A stretch of 43,265 bases of DNA from Mastigamoeba balamuthi (lineage: Eukaryota; Evosea; Mastigamoebida; Mastigamoebidae). The first letter of the stretch is position 1. Every line of letters begins with the position of its first letter. Below the pieces are notes generated by a model, which was not told the origin of the DNA, searched no databases, and was given only the letters and a program-made list of their open reading frames with translations. The stretch covers positions 1 through 43,265 of the forward strand of contig CACRSC010000129.1 of the NCBI GenBank assembly GCA_902651635.1, given 5' to 3'. Positions 10,926 to 21,420 of this stretch are shown here, in pieces. A program made the position numbers and the translations under genes.

Positions 10926-11610
10926 CTGTTTCTGACCCCCCCACTCTGACCCCCCTGTTCCCTGCCATTTTTGTGAGCAATCCAAAGTGAGTTCTTCCCA
11001 CCACGGGGGCACCGGGTCTTCTTGTGTTGGTAACTGAATGTATGGGCGAGAAGATATATCCACAGATACTTCTCTGGACAATCGGGGGAAAGATCTGAGA
11101 AAACAATTCCATGAGAATTGTGTGGTGGTGATTGCCTTGGCGGTCTCAGGCCCTCTGGTGCACTCCCCCCTCAGTCCAGTGTGAATCGTCATGTTATGCA
11201 ATTGTCTTTCCATCCGAGATAGGCGCCAGCCTGGCTGGGCTACAGAGGTTAAAATCTCAAGAAGAGCACTTCACCACAGATGGAGGACAACGAACCCATT
11301 CCAGTGTGAGATGTGCGTGAGCACGTCCATGAGTTGGAGAGACAGCATGCCGGGGAGGCCACACAGAGAGCTTTGCTCTCCACTCGAGGATGGAATTTGT
11401 TTGAAAAGAAGGGGGCGCATCTGTGGGAGTTTGGAGAGCCAGCGTTTGGTCACTGGGGAGCAATCCCAGATCCAGCTCTTCAGGAAGATGCCACNNNNNN
11501 NNNNNNNNNNNNNNNNNNNNNNNNNNNNNNNNNNNNNNNNNNNNNNNNNNNNNNNNNNNNNNNNNNNNNNNNNNNNNNNNNNNNNNNNNNNNNNNNNNNN
11601 NCAGAAACAG
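10926..11610 (+). mobile_element. piggyBac-like transposon, copy 1, with assembly gap
   Basis: From 10926 (CTGTTTCTGACCCCCC) to the Ns, this matches, base for base as far as I can compare, the last 569 bp of the complete copy at 28485-30276, in the opposite orientation. After the Ns the element ends with CAGAAACAG (11602-11610). It is flanked on both sides by CGAG, a 4-bp target duplication. It carries the first part of the transposase gene on the plus strand from ATG 11280, with the same TGA at codon 10 as copy 2. If it is full length, the gap hides about 1.2 kb. Confidence 0.85.
11495..11601. other. Assembly gap (107 Ns)
   Basis: Unsequenced run inside copy 1 of the piggyBac-like transposon. 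Its nominal length is shorter than the roughly 1.2 kb expected from copy 2, so it is likely a placeholder where near-identical copies could not be assembled. Confidence 0.95.
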
Positions 11611-11780
11611 CGAGGTCTCTCATCACTATAGTAGCAGTCGTTCTGTTCACAGCAGTGCTGTACCACTGACAGTGCTCAAACGTCAAGGGCTGGAAGAGAT
11701 TGCAGTACAGGAGCTTGACCTTCTTCCAGTTCTCCAGCTCCATCTGCTCCTCGTGCTCCTCAAACACCAATGGCTGAGAA
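11611..11780 (-). pseudogene. Exon of an unidentified gene, interrupted by copy 1
   Basis: On the minus strand an exon-like block begins after a splice-acceptor-like TTTTCTCAG near 11775-11783 and reads PLVFEEHEEQMELENWKKVK, then LFQPLTFEHCQWYSTAVNRT and TIVMRDL, where copy 1 of the piggyBac-like transposon is inserted. If the transposon and one CGAG are ignored, the frame continues on the far side (10925 down to 10851) to a stop codon, so the insertion went into an open frame. I do not recognise the protein. The coiled-coil fragment at 14464-14810 on the same strand could be an earlier exon, with the chromovirus lying in the intron between; that is inference. Confidence 0.4.
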
Positions 11781-11810
11781 AAACAATATGAATAAGAGAT
11801 TAGAGTTGTT

Positions 11811-11880
11811 GTGAACAGTTGAAAAGTGTCACGAAAGCGACAGTTGAAAGTGTCGCAAAAGTGACACTTTAGATGTTGCA
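11811..11880. repeat. Short GTGTCGC/AAGTGACA repeat cluster
   Basis: Tandem-like variants of GTTGAAAAGTGTC and GTCGCAAAAGTGACA. A related block (AAGTGTCGCATAAGTGACAG) occurs at 14848-14875. The two bracket the chromovirus remnant and its neighbours, but they are too short and imperfect to be called LTRs. Confidence 0.4.
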
Positions 11881-12264
11881 CAAAAGTAGTACCATTTGAG
11901 TCGCGATCCAGCTGATGATCTGGTGCATACCCTCCATCACAATGAGGGCAACTGGAAACACCTAGATGAAGTCTATGAAGCTTCCCTTGCAGAACCCCTC
12001 GGAGACAATCATTTTGATTTACTTCACGATGTCATTTCAGTGATGCCCAGTAATGCGTGGGGTGGGGGGCAGGAGGCCCCTATGAGGGTGAGAGACTCAA
12101 GGGAGAAGGAAGAAGTGATGATGTATTGAGTGGTATTCGTGTGGTGACGAGAGGGTGAGGGGGAAATGCTATTCCTTTGCCTTGGGGGTGCAGTCCCCCC
12201 TTGGCATCACCACTCTACTTCAAAGGTCGAGCAGGGGGAGACCTTGAAGAAGTCAATCAATAGT
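11881..12264. other. No recognised gene
   Basis: Holds one open stretch on the plus strand (11896-12129, no ATG at its start; acidic, includes HLDEVYEASLAEPLGD) that matches nothing I know, then the 3' flank of the chromovirus remnant. Not supported as a gene. Confidence 0.3.
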
Positions 12265-13670
12265 CTAGGTCTGCAGGTGGGGGTGTGCCTGCATGTACGT
12301 GACGACATGGTCAACGTTCTTGTTGTCATCGTAGGAAATCCACGAACGTGGGTCATCGTCCCCGAAGTCTGGGCAGCCCAGCCAACGAACACGAAGCTTG
12401 AGCTTGCCAGCAACGTGACGATGGCGCAGGACTGTGTTCAGGGCCATCTCGTCATGTGTGCGCAATGCCTCCGCCCAGAGTTGCGCCTTGGTGAGGGCTC
12501 CCATACGAAACAAGTGCATCGTGTTTACATGGGCCCGAGTATGGGTACCCCGCAGCAGGTTCTTGATGGTGTAGCAATGGTGGTCGAGCTTCTCGATGAC
12601 ACGGAACGGACCCTAACGTTAATGTCGAGCTTGTGGTCATGGTCCTTGTTGAGGAGAACGTAGTCGCTGATGTCGAAGTACAACCTGCCCTGTTTCTTGG
12701 CCAGGTACTACCTGCAAGCCTTCTCAAATGCAGCCCGCTAAAGTGAGGCAATACGTGCGAACATGTCATGTTGCTGTAACAGAAGCTGGTCGTGGAGCAA
12801 CTGGGGGTCCATGTCCGGGCTCCCAGCATCGTCATCCTTGTGAATAGCCAGGTAGAGAGTACGACTAGCAAAACCGTGAATAACCTCAAAGGGCGTGGCC
12901 CCGATGGAGTGCACATAGCTGTTGTTCAGGGCGAACATAGCAGCTGGTAGAACGTCGGGCCAGTCCAGGGAATGGTCCAAGAGTAGGGCCCACAGAACCT
13001 GCACTGTAGTACGCACTGCGACCTCCACAGCCCCGTGTCCCTCGGGGTGATATGCCACCGAAATGTGATGCTCTGCATTAACCTGGTCATTGAGGGCCTG
13101 AATGCGACTTGACTGGAAGGGAGATCCACCATCAGAAGTCATGAGCCTGTAGGCTGAGCCCCTCATGCAGACCCACCGATTCCAGAGCACGTCGACTGCT
13201 TCCTGTGTATCAGTAGAACGGACAGCCTCAAGATGAACCTCGTGCGAGAAACGGTCCTTGACGATCAAGACGTACTTGAACCCCTTCGCCTCCTGAAGTG
13301 GGCCGAGGTAGTCCATGACGATGGACTTGTAGGGTGCGCTGCCAGGCACCGTTCCCATCGAATCAGCATGTGAGGTTGCAGGCCTGACCTTCTGGCACGT
13401 CGGGCACGTTTGCACGAAGTGGCAAATGTCGTCGTACATGCCGGGCCACGTGACAACCTGCTTTATGGCATGGTATGTACGGTCCACTCCACCATGTCCT
13501 GCCAGCATATCGTCATGACCAAGAACTATGATCGTAAGGCGGAGTTCATCGTCAGGTTTCACCAAGAGGCAGAAAACGCCCTCAACCATCTCGTGTGGTA
13601 GGGTGAGTAGCGTTTCGTGAAGTCTGTCCTGCTGGAGGTCAGACAGGTCGTGTCCCAGAACAGCCATCAT
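12265..13670 (-). pseudogene. Chromovirus integrase with GPY/F module and chromodomain
   Basis: Integrase of a Ty3/gypsy chromovirus. From 13670 the frame holds the HHCC zinc-binding domain (GHGGVDRTYHAIKQ ... CPTCQK), then the catalytic core with the first Asp in IVMDYLGPL, the second in LMTSDGGSPF and the Glu in GHGAVEVAV, so the DDE triad looks intact. A stop near 12738 and a frameshift follow. The remainder is still readable: a GPY/F-type module (GPFRVIEKLDHHCYTIKNLL) and, to the stop at 12265, a chromodomain-like tail (KLKLRVRWLGCPDFGDDDP, WISYDDNKNVDHV). Chromodomains steer integration to heterochromatin in this clade. The RNase H and connection region expected upstream is missing: only about ten bases separate this frame from the reverse transcriptase. 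Confidence 0.8.
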
Positions 13671-13679
13671 GTGTGTGTC

Positions 13680-14463
13680 TCAGACGTGAACATCGAGGTA
13701 TTGGAGAACCGTAGGGCCCCAGGAACACTTCTCGGGCTTCACCTTCATGTTGTGCTTGATGAAAGTGTCGAAAAGGGCTGTCACCTGTGCCTTACTCTCG
13801 TCCCACGACAGGCTGCCCACATTCACGTTGTCCACGAAGCTGGAGGTGTGGGCCAGTGATGCCAAAACCGAATCGATGGCCCTCTGAAACGTTGCACTTG
13901 CCTGTTTGATGCCAAAAGGCATGAACCGCGGACGTACGAAGGAACCATCAGGAAGGACCAGCACCAGCAAATTCGCCGTGGCTGCATCGAGGGGAATTTG
14001 GTGGTAGGCCATCTCAAGGTTCGCAGAAAACAAGTAATTGTAGGCCAGTTTGTGCAGTTCGTCATTGATGAGCGCGTTGACATAGAAGTCATCGCGAGTG
14101 ATGCAGTTACTCAACCGGTAATCCCCGCAGACCCGCCAGGTCCCGTCTGGTTTGGGTACAAACACCATGAGGAATGCAAAGTGAACGTCCTGCCATGCGA
14201 TAACCTCCCAGATCCCTGTGTCGATCATCTTGGCCTTGTACTCCGCGAGATGAACAAGCTTCCGTGAATCACTAACGTTGTGCTGGATAATGAAGGGCTT
14301 TGTGTCAGGAAGCTGCTCGATCGTGCAGACCCCGACCCCAGTCATCCCGATCCCATCGAGGCTGTTCAGGACGTTCATATCGTACCGTGTGAGAATGTCC
14401 TTTGCCTTAATGACCTTGGCATCACCAGTTGGGATTGTGGAGAAACGACCAGGCCTGGATCTG
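13680..14463 (-). pseudogene. Chromovirus reverse transcriptase (inactive)
   Basis: Reverse transcriptase of a Ty3/gypsy element, open from about 14460 to 13680. Fingers and palm motifs are clear: FVPKPDGTWRVCGDYRLSN, FVRPRFMPFGIKQASATFQR and KPEKCSWGPTVLQYLDVHV. The catalytic motifs are damaged: the first Asp region reads FSANLEMAYHQI (Asp to Glu with two residues lost), and the YVDD box reads SFVDNV, losing the second Asp. It lies just upstream (minus strand) of the integrase with RNase H deleted. Not functional. Confidence 0.82.
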
Positions 14464-14810
14464 TTCTAATTGTTAGACAATATTACTGTAGAATAAATGA
14501 CCTGTCCAACTTCGATTTCAATCCCTGTTGACAGCTCGATCAACTCCTGGAATGCCTGCAGGTTCATCTTCTTGCTGTTGAACTGCTCCTCTACTTTCTC
14601 AGTCATGTTCTTATACTGCTCACCAGTGATCTTCTTGGAGTGGCTCTGCTTGCAGATCTGCTTGATGCACATCGAACTCTGCCCAATTGCTGTAATGAAG
14701 TCCCTTATCTATGAAGCTGTAGAAGGCCTTTGCAATCTTCAGGCAGTGCTCAACCTGCATCTGCTGCTTCTCCAGAGCTGCTTCAGCTCTGTGTAGCCCT
14801 GTCAAATAGT
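14464..14810 (-). pseudogene. Coiled-coil-like coding fragment, unidentified
   Basis: Two open minus-strand stretches in different frames: HRAEAALEKQQMQVEHCLKI from about 14805, and CIKQICKQSHSKKITGEQYK continuing through KVEEQFNSKKMNLQAFQELI from about 14672. Both are helical and charged. No family recognised. They abut the reverse transcriptase remnant and may be exons of the gene whose later exon is at 11611-11780, or part of another mobile element. Confidence 0.3.
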
Positions 14811-14945
14811 GTTAGATAAGTTTTTCGTGAAAGCTACAGTGGAACAAGTGTCGCATAAGTGACAGTTGAAAAGTGAAGGGAAGATCATGAGGCAAGCTCA
14901 GCAGCAGAGTGCCATCTGTGGGCAGGGGGCGGGAGCACTGACGAT

Positions 14946-16002
14946 ATGAATGGGACCTGCTGGGCCTGCTGCTGTACTTAAAATTCTATGGAGTGCTTGG
15001 TTCTGAGACGTCCCTGGAGGCTTCTGACCCAAGCAACTTCCGGTGCATGATGGCTCAACACTGGCTGTACCTGGCAGAGCACATCAACGAGATGGAGGTA
15101 AGGCCCACCTCTTTAACAACACAATTTTAATAATTAAATAGATATAAATTCATTATATAATTCAATTGGTAAGTTTAAATGCATCCACCCATTTGCCAAT
15201 TTATTCTAAAAATGTGAAACATGCACAAAGTGTCTCAAATGCCCAAACGTCTTTCAATTGTCATAATTTCGATTTCAATTAAATGAATTTATATTAAATT
15301 TACCAATTCAATTGCTTATTAGAAATGCAACCACCTCATTACTAATTTTCATAAAACGCACAGAGTGTCTGGAATGCCTGGACTTCTGAGGCACACAGGC
15401 TTCCTCCACCCTGGTCTCATACAATCCACGGGTCTGTGGATGTCAAGGCCATTGACATCTCACGGCCCAGCAAGAAGCAGAACAAGTTCTACAACGGCAA
15501 GTACAAGGGGCAAGTGGTCAAGATCCAGGTGGTGAACAACCAGGGCATCCCCATGGACGTTTGTGGCTTGTACAAGGGGTTCACCACGACCTGAAGATCT
15601 GGCAGGGCTCAGCTCCACACATGGAACTGCATGGGACGCGGCTGCTGGCTGACAATGCCTATGTCAGTGTCCCAAGCAGCGAGCTGCTGACCCCTTTCAA
15701 GCACGCCTCTCTGTTTGACTCTGTATATGGAAGGCAGAGGAAAACGGCCATGAAGTACACCAGGTTCGAACACCAGTGGAACTGTGTTCACTGGTGCTGT
15801 AGAAGCCGGGTCGAGCACTACCTGGGCTTCATGTCCCGATTTGACATCGTGGGCAAGAAGTTCAGGGGGGAAGAGGATGATGAGCAACGACCGGCTGAGG
15901 TCAGCCATCAGAATCATCACGAACCTAGATGCCTTGTACCTCAGTGAGAACCCCCTGCGCCATATTCCCAGGGAGACCTGGTTTCCCAGGCCACCCCAGT
16001 GA
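14946..16002 (+). pseudogene. Harbinger-type transposase, copy A (5'-truncated)
   Basis: PIF/Harbinger DDE transposase (DDE_Tnp_4 type), plus strand. It starts inside exon 1 (only DLLGLLLYL-like text onward to HINEME), has an AT-rich intron with GTAAGG donor at 15098 and acceptor near 15363, and then exon 2: DVKAIDISRPSKKQNKFYNG (first Asp), HDLKIWQ, LLADNAYVSVPSSELLTPFK (second Asp) and SRVEHYLGFMSRF (Glu). A lost G in the GGGG run near 15576 shifts the frame and a second shift follows near 15865. Two other copies in the window (32482-33636 and 37680-39350) allow the breaks to be recognised. Confidence 0.8.
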
Positions 16003-16020
16003 AAAAGCAAAAACAGAGGT

Positions 16021-16379
16021 TTGACTTAGAAAAAAACTGACTGAGAGCTCAGCATTGAATTATCGCATAATTGTGCTAAATGTGCTGAAATAGCACTACA
16101 TGCGATGCATGTGATGGAAATGCATAGCTAAGTTAGTGCAACAATCGCTACTAGCACTAATATTTGCGCTAGTAGTGCTACTAGCTATGTTTAGTGCTAC
16201 GTAAAAGATAGCCGTAACACTGAATTTAGGTCGCATGTAGCACTAGATTTAGTGCAAAATTAGCGATTGAAGAGCTAAAGTAGCACTGGAAATACATCAC
16301 TAAAGATTTAGTGCTGACCAAATATATTTCTATTTCTAAAGTGCTCCATGCACAAAAGTCGCAGCAATGACCAAATGGT
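16021..16379 (-). repeat. Terminal repeat region of Harbinger-like copy A
   Basis: Reverse-oriented version of the TAGCGCTA-like iteron region found beside the other transposase copies, ending in GCAGCAATGACCAAATGGTT, the reverse of the element terminus. Here many CG positions have become TA-like (TAGTGCTA, TAGCACTA), consistent with age or methylation-driven decay. Confidence 0.65.
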
Positions 16380-16535
16380 TCATATGTCAGTCTCTGTGGC
16401 TGCAAGGTATACAAAAGTTAACATCAAAACAGCTCGGTTCTGGTGTGATCCCTGTCCTGCAGACCGTGTAAAGCCCCATGAACGTACTTGAATTACCTCT
16501 TCATATGAAGAGTTGAATTATTATTTAGCAAGTTA

Positions 16536-17133
16536 AATAACTCCTTACAGAAGATCTGCCAAAGTTGCAGTTGACCTAAAAGCCAAGGGTATAGTGGTAT
16601 CTATCGAACTGTATTCCATCGAATTCATGAAGCTGATCTGAAATATCATAAGCCCTTAGTCAAGCCACTACTCTCCTGTCATCACTGTGAATGATGATCG
16701 TCTCAGATTTGCACAGAAAAACAAGGAACGAGATTGGTTGGATATCTGTGCTTTTTGTAGATAAGGCAATATTTCATATTGGTGGTTGGGTAAGAAAGGT
16801 ATGGCAAACACCTGGTGTTTGAACTGTTATTCGAAAGGTTAAGTATGCAGTCAAGATGAGTATTAGCAAGTTGGCAACTCAATGGAGAATGAATAATTCT
16901 GTTATTCGTCTTTGGTGGCCAGCCTGCAGTTCAGATCTCAACCTCATTTTAAACGTTTGGAACTACTCAAATCACGTGTAATGCTTAGGAATTCCGAAAA
17001 TATCAAGGAATTATTTCGTGTCATTCGCTCTGAGTGGAAGTCACTTCCTGTGAAGTTATCTGAGAGATTTGTAAAATCTATGTCTTCACGTATGCAGGAG
17101 GAAATGGCCAATGGTGACAACACTCTGTATTAG
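16536..17133 (+). pseudogene. Tc1-like transposase remnant
   Basis: Decayed Tc1/mariner transposase. Recognisable pieces are LRFAQKNKERDWLDICAF (16709-16762, the block before the first catalytic Asp, with SDE lost) and WPACSSDLNLILNVWN (near 16917-16965, normally WPPYSPDLNPIENVW), followed by an open C-terminal stretch to 17133. The catalytic Glu is lost (NLILN for NPIEN). Many frame changes. Confidence 0.65.
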
Positions 17134-17601
17134 TGATCAGCACTCTGCCAACTCAATTGAGAAAAAGAATCAAATGTGAATTCAGATCTTTTATTAGATA
17201 TATCTGCCTATCCAGTTCCTTTTGGCGAGCACTGTATCTGCATTCCATACTTTTTCTTAAGTGCTCAAAGAACAGTGATATGAATGACACCAATTGTGTG
17301 CACAAGCCCATTGCAACTAAAAGCAAGAACCAAGAGCTGTGAAACGGCCCCTTCACCTGTCTGCCTCCAATAGAAAACTAGAAAACACGATAGTGTGTTT
17401 CTTTCGAAACAAAAAAATTGCTCATTCTTCTCAGAAATCAGGTCATGCTATGGTTCTTCTGCACGTCCCTTCACAGACAGCATATGCGGGGGTTATGGCC
17501 ATGGGAATGCTGATGGACAGTTTCTTCCAAAATTTTGTGGGTGCACTTGGCTAAGCCCTCGGTGCGGGGCCTACACAGGCCATGTGACTCTGAAGAAGGG
17601 C
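17134..17601. other. No recognised gene
   Basis: Between two Tc1 remnants. No domain or repeat boundary recognised. Confidence 0.4.
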
Positions 17602-18120
17602 TCACACATTCTCAATTGGGTTCAGGTTTGGTGAGCAGGCTGGCCAGGCCATCAGATAACATGTTTCAATCCCCCTTACACTCCTGCCTGACAACTGGTA
17701 TGCTTGAGATCGTTGTCCTCCTGCAGATACCAGTCTCTGGAATAGAACTGTATCATCTCTTAACACTTGGTAGAAGAGCCTTATCATTAATGAAAGCCTC
17801 TTTACATTAAGATTCTTTGGCGAAGATGAGTATCTTTTCGAAGCCCTGCACTGAAAAGCAAGTCTCAGATGTGCATATTTGACTGGGTGCTTGACGTTGC
17901 AGACCAACAGGGCCTTTGCACTGCCAGAAGGTGTGCAGGTTGGCGAACAGCTCGACTGATGCCTTGTCAGCAAAGACAATAAGTTCCCATTCCAATTCCA
18001 ATATTCTGGCACCACAGCATGCAGTTGATAGGAACGTAGCAGTTCATCTCCTTTGCAGCTGAAGTGGGCCCGAGCTTGGGGCCGAGCCTGTATATCTGCA
18101 GGAACATCAACTTTCAGTGT
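17602..18120 (-). pseudogene. Tc1-like transposase remnant, second
   Basis: Minus-strand remnant with WELIVFADKASVELFANLHT (near 17940-17995; SDE changed to ADK) and, at the other end (near 17605-17645), AWPACSPNLNPIENV, the conserved last catalytic block with its Glu. The middle, which should hold the second Asp, is frameshifted. Opposite in orientation to the remnant at 16.5-17.1 kb and different in sequence, so a separate insertion. Confidence 0.65.
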
Positions 18121-19314
18121 TTCTCTTCACTTAAAGACATGTTTAAAACTAAGCATGAATTTCAAATTTATTCTGTTTAAACGAATTGCGACTCATTATA
18201 TTAATTTACCAATAAAATTTCACAGTGTAGCAATCGTTCTGCTCTGCAGTGATGTCACTGATATGCCCTGATCTGAATCGATCCAGGATCTGCTGCAATT
18301 GCAAAAAAAAACTGACCCCCTGTGGAACAATTAACAATGATCTTTTGTCCAAAAAACACTTTTCTCAACTCTGTGGTGAACCAGGCCACTGAGGGAATGA
18401 TGCTAAGAGGATTGTGAGGGATACCATACATTAAGATGTATCACATCTTGACTGCATTGCAGTGGACTATGCTGATGAGGGCATTGTGGCCACGGGAACT
18501 GATTTGTGAAGATCCCAAACTGGATGAGGAACCCGAGATAGTGCTTCATACAGCTCTGCCATCTCCTGTGCGTGATTTAAGTCACACTCGAATGCAGCAT
18601 TCTGAGCAGGGGGCAGGAACAGCATTAAGTGCTCTTGGTCTCTTGTTCTATGGGACCTCACTGTAGTCTGTGTATGTCAGATGTTATAGCATCATCTCAC
18701 CCCCTTCATTCCAGAACACAGAAGGTCATACATGTGTATAAGAGCATGGAGTTAGTTGGTCATCATGAAGCTGTCATAGGATCGTCACACTCTTTGTATT
18801 GAGGATAAGCTTAAGGGAATGCACAAGAGCCACCGGGAAACTGACTTGGATGAATGTTGTCATATTGTACATACAGATATCATCCTTTCTTACCATATAA
18901 CATAGAGTATCATTCATTTGATAGTATAACTCTTCTGTGAACTGAGACCAGCACTGAAAAGCTGTTTGTGATCTGTCTGTAGAGATGTACGAAAATAAGT
19001 CATACCTTCACTATCAACAGAGAAGTTCAGCAGAAGAATCGGATAAACTGGGATACCAGTGGCTGTTGTTGCAGTACAGAGAACATACGAAAGCCCCATC
19101 TGGGTTCAGTCTGCACTTGATATAGACAGAGAAGTGAAGAAACCCTGAGAATTCCACAATGCTCTCATTGAAGGCAAGTCACAGAGCATCACACAGGTTC
19201 CAAAAATGCATACAATTCCATAATCTACTCTGAGGGGTGGATTGAATTAACACCCACTTTCATTGCTAGATGATGGCATCTGGCAAGAACAGATCCCAGA
19301 GCACTCGTGTCATC
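18121..19314. other. No recognised gene
   Basis: About 1.2 kb of moderately AT-rich sequence. Several short open stretches exist on both strands but none resembles a known protein and none has supporting splice or start context. Confidence 0.4.
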
Positions 19315-19317
19315 TAT

Positions 19318-20460
19318 GAGCTATATCTCCCATGGTGATTCGGGGGGGTTATCTCCACACTTTGAAGATAAGTCTCTGAAAATTGGGGGACTTATCTCCA
19401 CCAAAAAGAATAGTGTTATTTTGTTTCTTCCTACAGGCAGACGTTGTGAATGGCCACAGTGATCCAAACAAGGTTCTCTTGCTGCTCGAAGGACTTCCTC
19501 CATGGCTCACTGAGTGCCTTCCACCTCTGCTTGATCTCGCCAAAGACGGACTTGATCCTTCCCCTTGCCTTCTTGATTGCTGCGTTGTACTTCTTCTTCT
19601 CCTTGGTGAGTGCCACTGCACCACGGAAGTTCTTGCCAGGCTTGGGAGGCCTCGGCCAGGGGGCATAGAGCTTCGGGAACTCCAGGTTTCCGCGGCCCCA
19701 GGCAAAATGACAGTTGCCAATCAGCACATCGTTCGGTGCATTCACCTTGAACCACTTCTTGTTCATCTTCAGGAACTCGCCATCATAGAACTTGGGCGAG
19801 TAGTAGCCCCACAGCTTGCACACCCTACGCTTCCCGTCAATGAGGACCATGTAGCACAGAGCCAGGTGGTTGTCCTTGCCACTCCACCACTCACTTTTGG
19901 CACCTCTCTATCTCAAAATTGTTAGTGAACCACATCAAAGGAGTTGAAGCACACCCCCTTGTCACGCTCGATCCAGATGTCAGTGGAGTCGATCCACAGG
20001 GTGATGCCCTTTATTGGTTTGCTGAACTTGATCTTGCAGACAGCACGAAGTCAGTCACCCAGAGTGCTGAACTTGATGTTGCCACCAGCCCACTCACACA
20101 GCATGTCTCGAACACAAGGGATGTTCTTGTCCACAGACTGGTTGGACGTTGCCAGCCAGGGTCGAATCCCCCTGACAAGGTGATTCATCCCCGTGTTTGT
20201 GAGGTCTCTTCACAGAGTTAACTCGATCCAAATTTGCACCATGTCCACTGGCCGGTCTTCGCCATTGAGCTGTGGCAGGTGGGCCTTGACAGACTCAATC
20301 AGGTTCGAGAGCAGGGGAAGCCCAAGGAAGGCAACAAGGTCCTTGTTAATGTGGTCTCTCGTAATGATGGGTTGGCCATGGAGATAAGTCTTCCTATTTT
20401 TAGAGACTTATCTCCTCTCCAAGGAGATAAAGGCCAAAGAATTAGTGGGAGATATAGCTC
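19318..20460 (-). mobile_element. 1.14 kb TIR transposon with Harbinger-like transposase
   Basis: Bounded by inverted repeats of roughly 80 bp: the left end reads GAGCTATATCTCCCATGG, and the reverse complement of the right end reads GAGCTATATCTCCCACTA. Both then carry spaced TTATCTCC and AGATAAGTCTCT blocks, ending GACTTATCTCCA. TAT flanks both ends (19315-19317 and 20461-20463), a 3-bp target duplication. The transposase inside is on the minus strand. The terminal sequence GAGCTATAT also starts the element at 37989, so the two may be one family. Confidence 0.75.
19431..20240 (-). pseudogene. Harbinger-like DDE transposase (frameshifted)
   Basis: Minus-strand transposase of the element at 19318-20460. 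The 5' half is readable in pieces (LPQLNGEDRPVDMVQIWIEL near 20225; GITLWIDSTDIWIERDKG near 19970-20020, holding the first Asp). The 3' half is one open frame, 19850-19431: LIGNCHFAWGRG, then NAAIKKARGRIKSVFGEIKQ with RWKALSEPW and VAIHNVCL, the usual last block of DDE_4-type transposases, although here the R-x-x-V-E motif reads RGRIKS, so the catalytic Glu is not obvious. At least two frame changes and several stops. Confidence 0.6.
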
Positions 20461-20463
20461 TAT

Positions 20464-21053
20464 GGCTTTCACCTTGTAGCATGATAGGTGATCACTTTAT
20501 TTTTTTGCAATTTGAAAATAGTTCTACCAACTTTTTTCTTTGTCATTCAAATACAACTAGTAAAGGTTCTGTTGGCTGCAGGCATGTCAGAGAACAGGAC
20601 AGAGCTGTTGTATTTAGTGTGAAATAAAGATGCTAGTGCCAAGCAACCATTCGTTTATTAAAAATAATAATCTTGCACTCATAATACCCTTTTTATATTG
20701 CGCTATACATATTATGTGCTTATTTGTACTACATATTCAAGAGGTAATGGTCTCCACACTGAGGCTGTTCTGAAAAGATAGCATGCATGCTCTTGGAAAA
20801 GCTTACAGAAAGCCTGAATAACTGGTACCTTAGCTCAGTAGCCTCAAAGCACGTGAACCCTGCTCCATCACCAGATGCCCCAAACCCGTAGTGTAATGGA
20901 ATCGGATGGATGAGATTCTTGGTGAGCTATTATGAGCAAACCCAAGGAGCTCTCGGATGCCAAGTGGTACAATTGTGACTGCCCTATTGCATACGGATGT
21001 CAAGTAACAAGAGATGAGAAACCCATTCCCGTGGGCCTTCTTGTCATTCATTA
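20464..21053. other. No recognised gene
   Basis: AT-rich stretch between two mobile elements. An open minus-strand frame of 79 codons (21069-20830) has no recognisable motif. A tRNA A-box-like string near 20831 is dealt with under rejected items. Confidence 0.4.
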
Positions 21054-21420
21054 AACATTTGGTCATCACTGTGACTTTTGTGCATGAAGCACTAAATCTT
21101 TAGCGATGTTTTTTCAGCGCTACTTTAGCGATTCAATCGCTAATTTTGCGCTAAATTTAGCGCAAAATAGCGCTACATCGCTAATAGCGATTGTAGCGCT
21201 ATATGCGACCTAAATTCAGCGTTATAGATTTATTTTACCTAGTGCTATGCATCGCTTATAGCGCTACTAGCGCAAATATTTGTGCTGGTAGCGATTGTAG
21301 CGCTAAATTAGCGATGTAATTCCATCGCATGCATCGCATGTAGCGCTATATTGTGATTAAAGCAATGAATTTATAGCATTTAGCGCTAATTGCGATATTG
21401 CTGTGCTGAATTCATCCTTC
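21054..21420 (+). repeat. Terminal region of Harbinger-like element, solo copy
   Basis: Starts AACATTTGGTCATCACTG after TTA, then about 350 bp dense in TAGCGCTA, GCGCTAAAT and TAGCGATT words. No transposase follows: after 21420 the sequence diverges. This is the least-decayed iteron region in the window (most CG dinucleotides retained), so it may be a younger copy or still under selection. Confidence 0.65.

Noticed and set aside
525-14463. Joining the gag-protease remnant (0.5-2.5 kb) and the chromovirus pol (12.2-14.5 kb) into one element
   Set aside because: Same strand but the order is wrong: on the minus strand gag should lie at higher coordinates than pol, yet it lies at lower ones; unrelated elements and a host gene lie between.
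18467-18661. Short minus-strand frame that looks partly protein-like
   Set aside because: Only 64 codons, no motif, no splice partners and no second copy in the window.
20829-20880. tRNA-like string GGTACCTTAGCTCAGTAG, an A-box look-alike
   Set aside because: No matching acceptor stem, anticodon arm or B box (GGTTCGAATCC) follows at the right distance; at best a chance match or remote SINE scrap.
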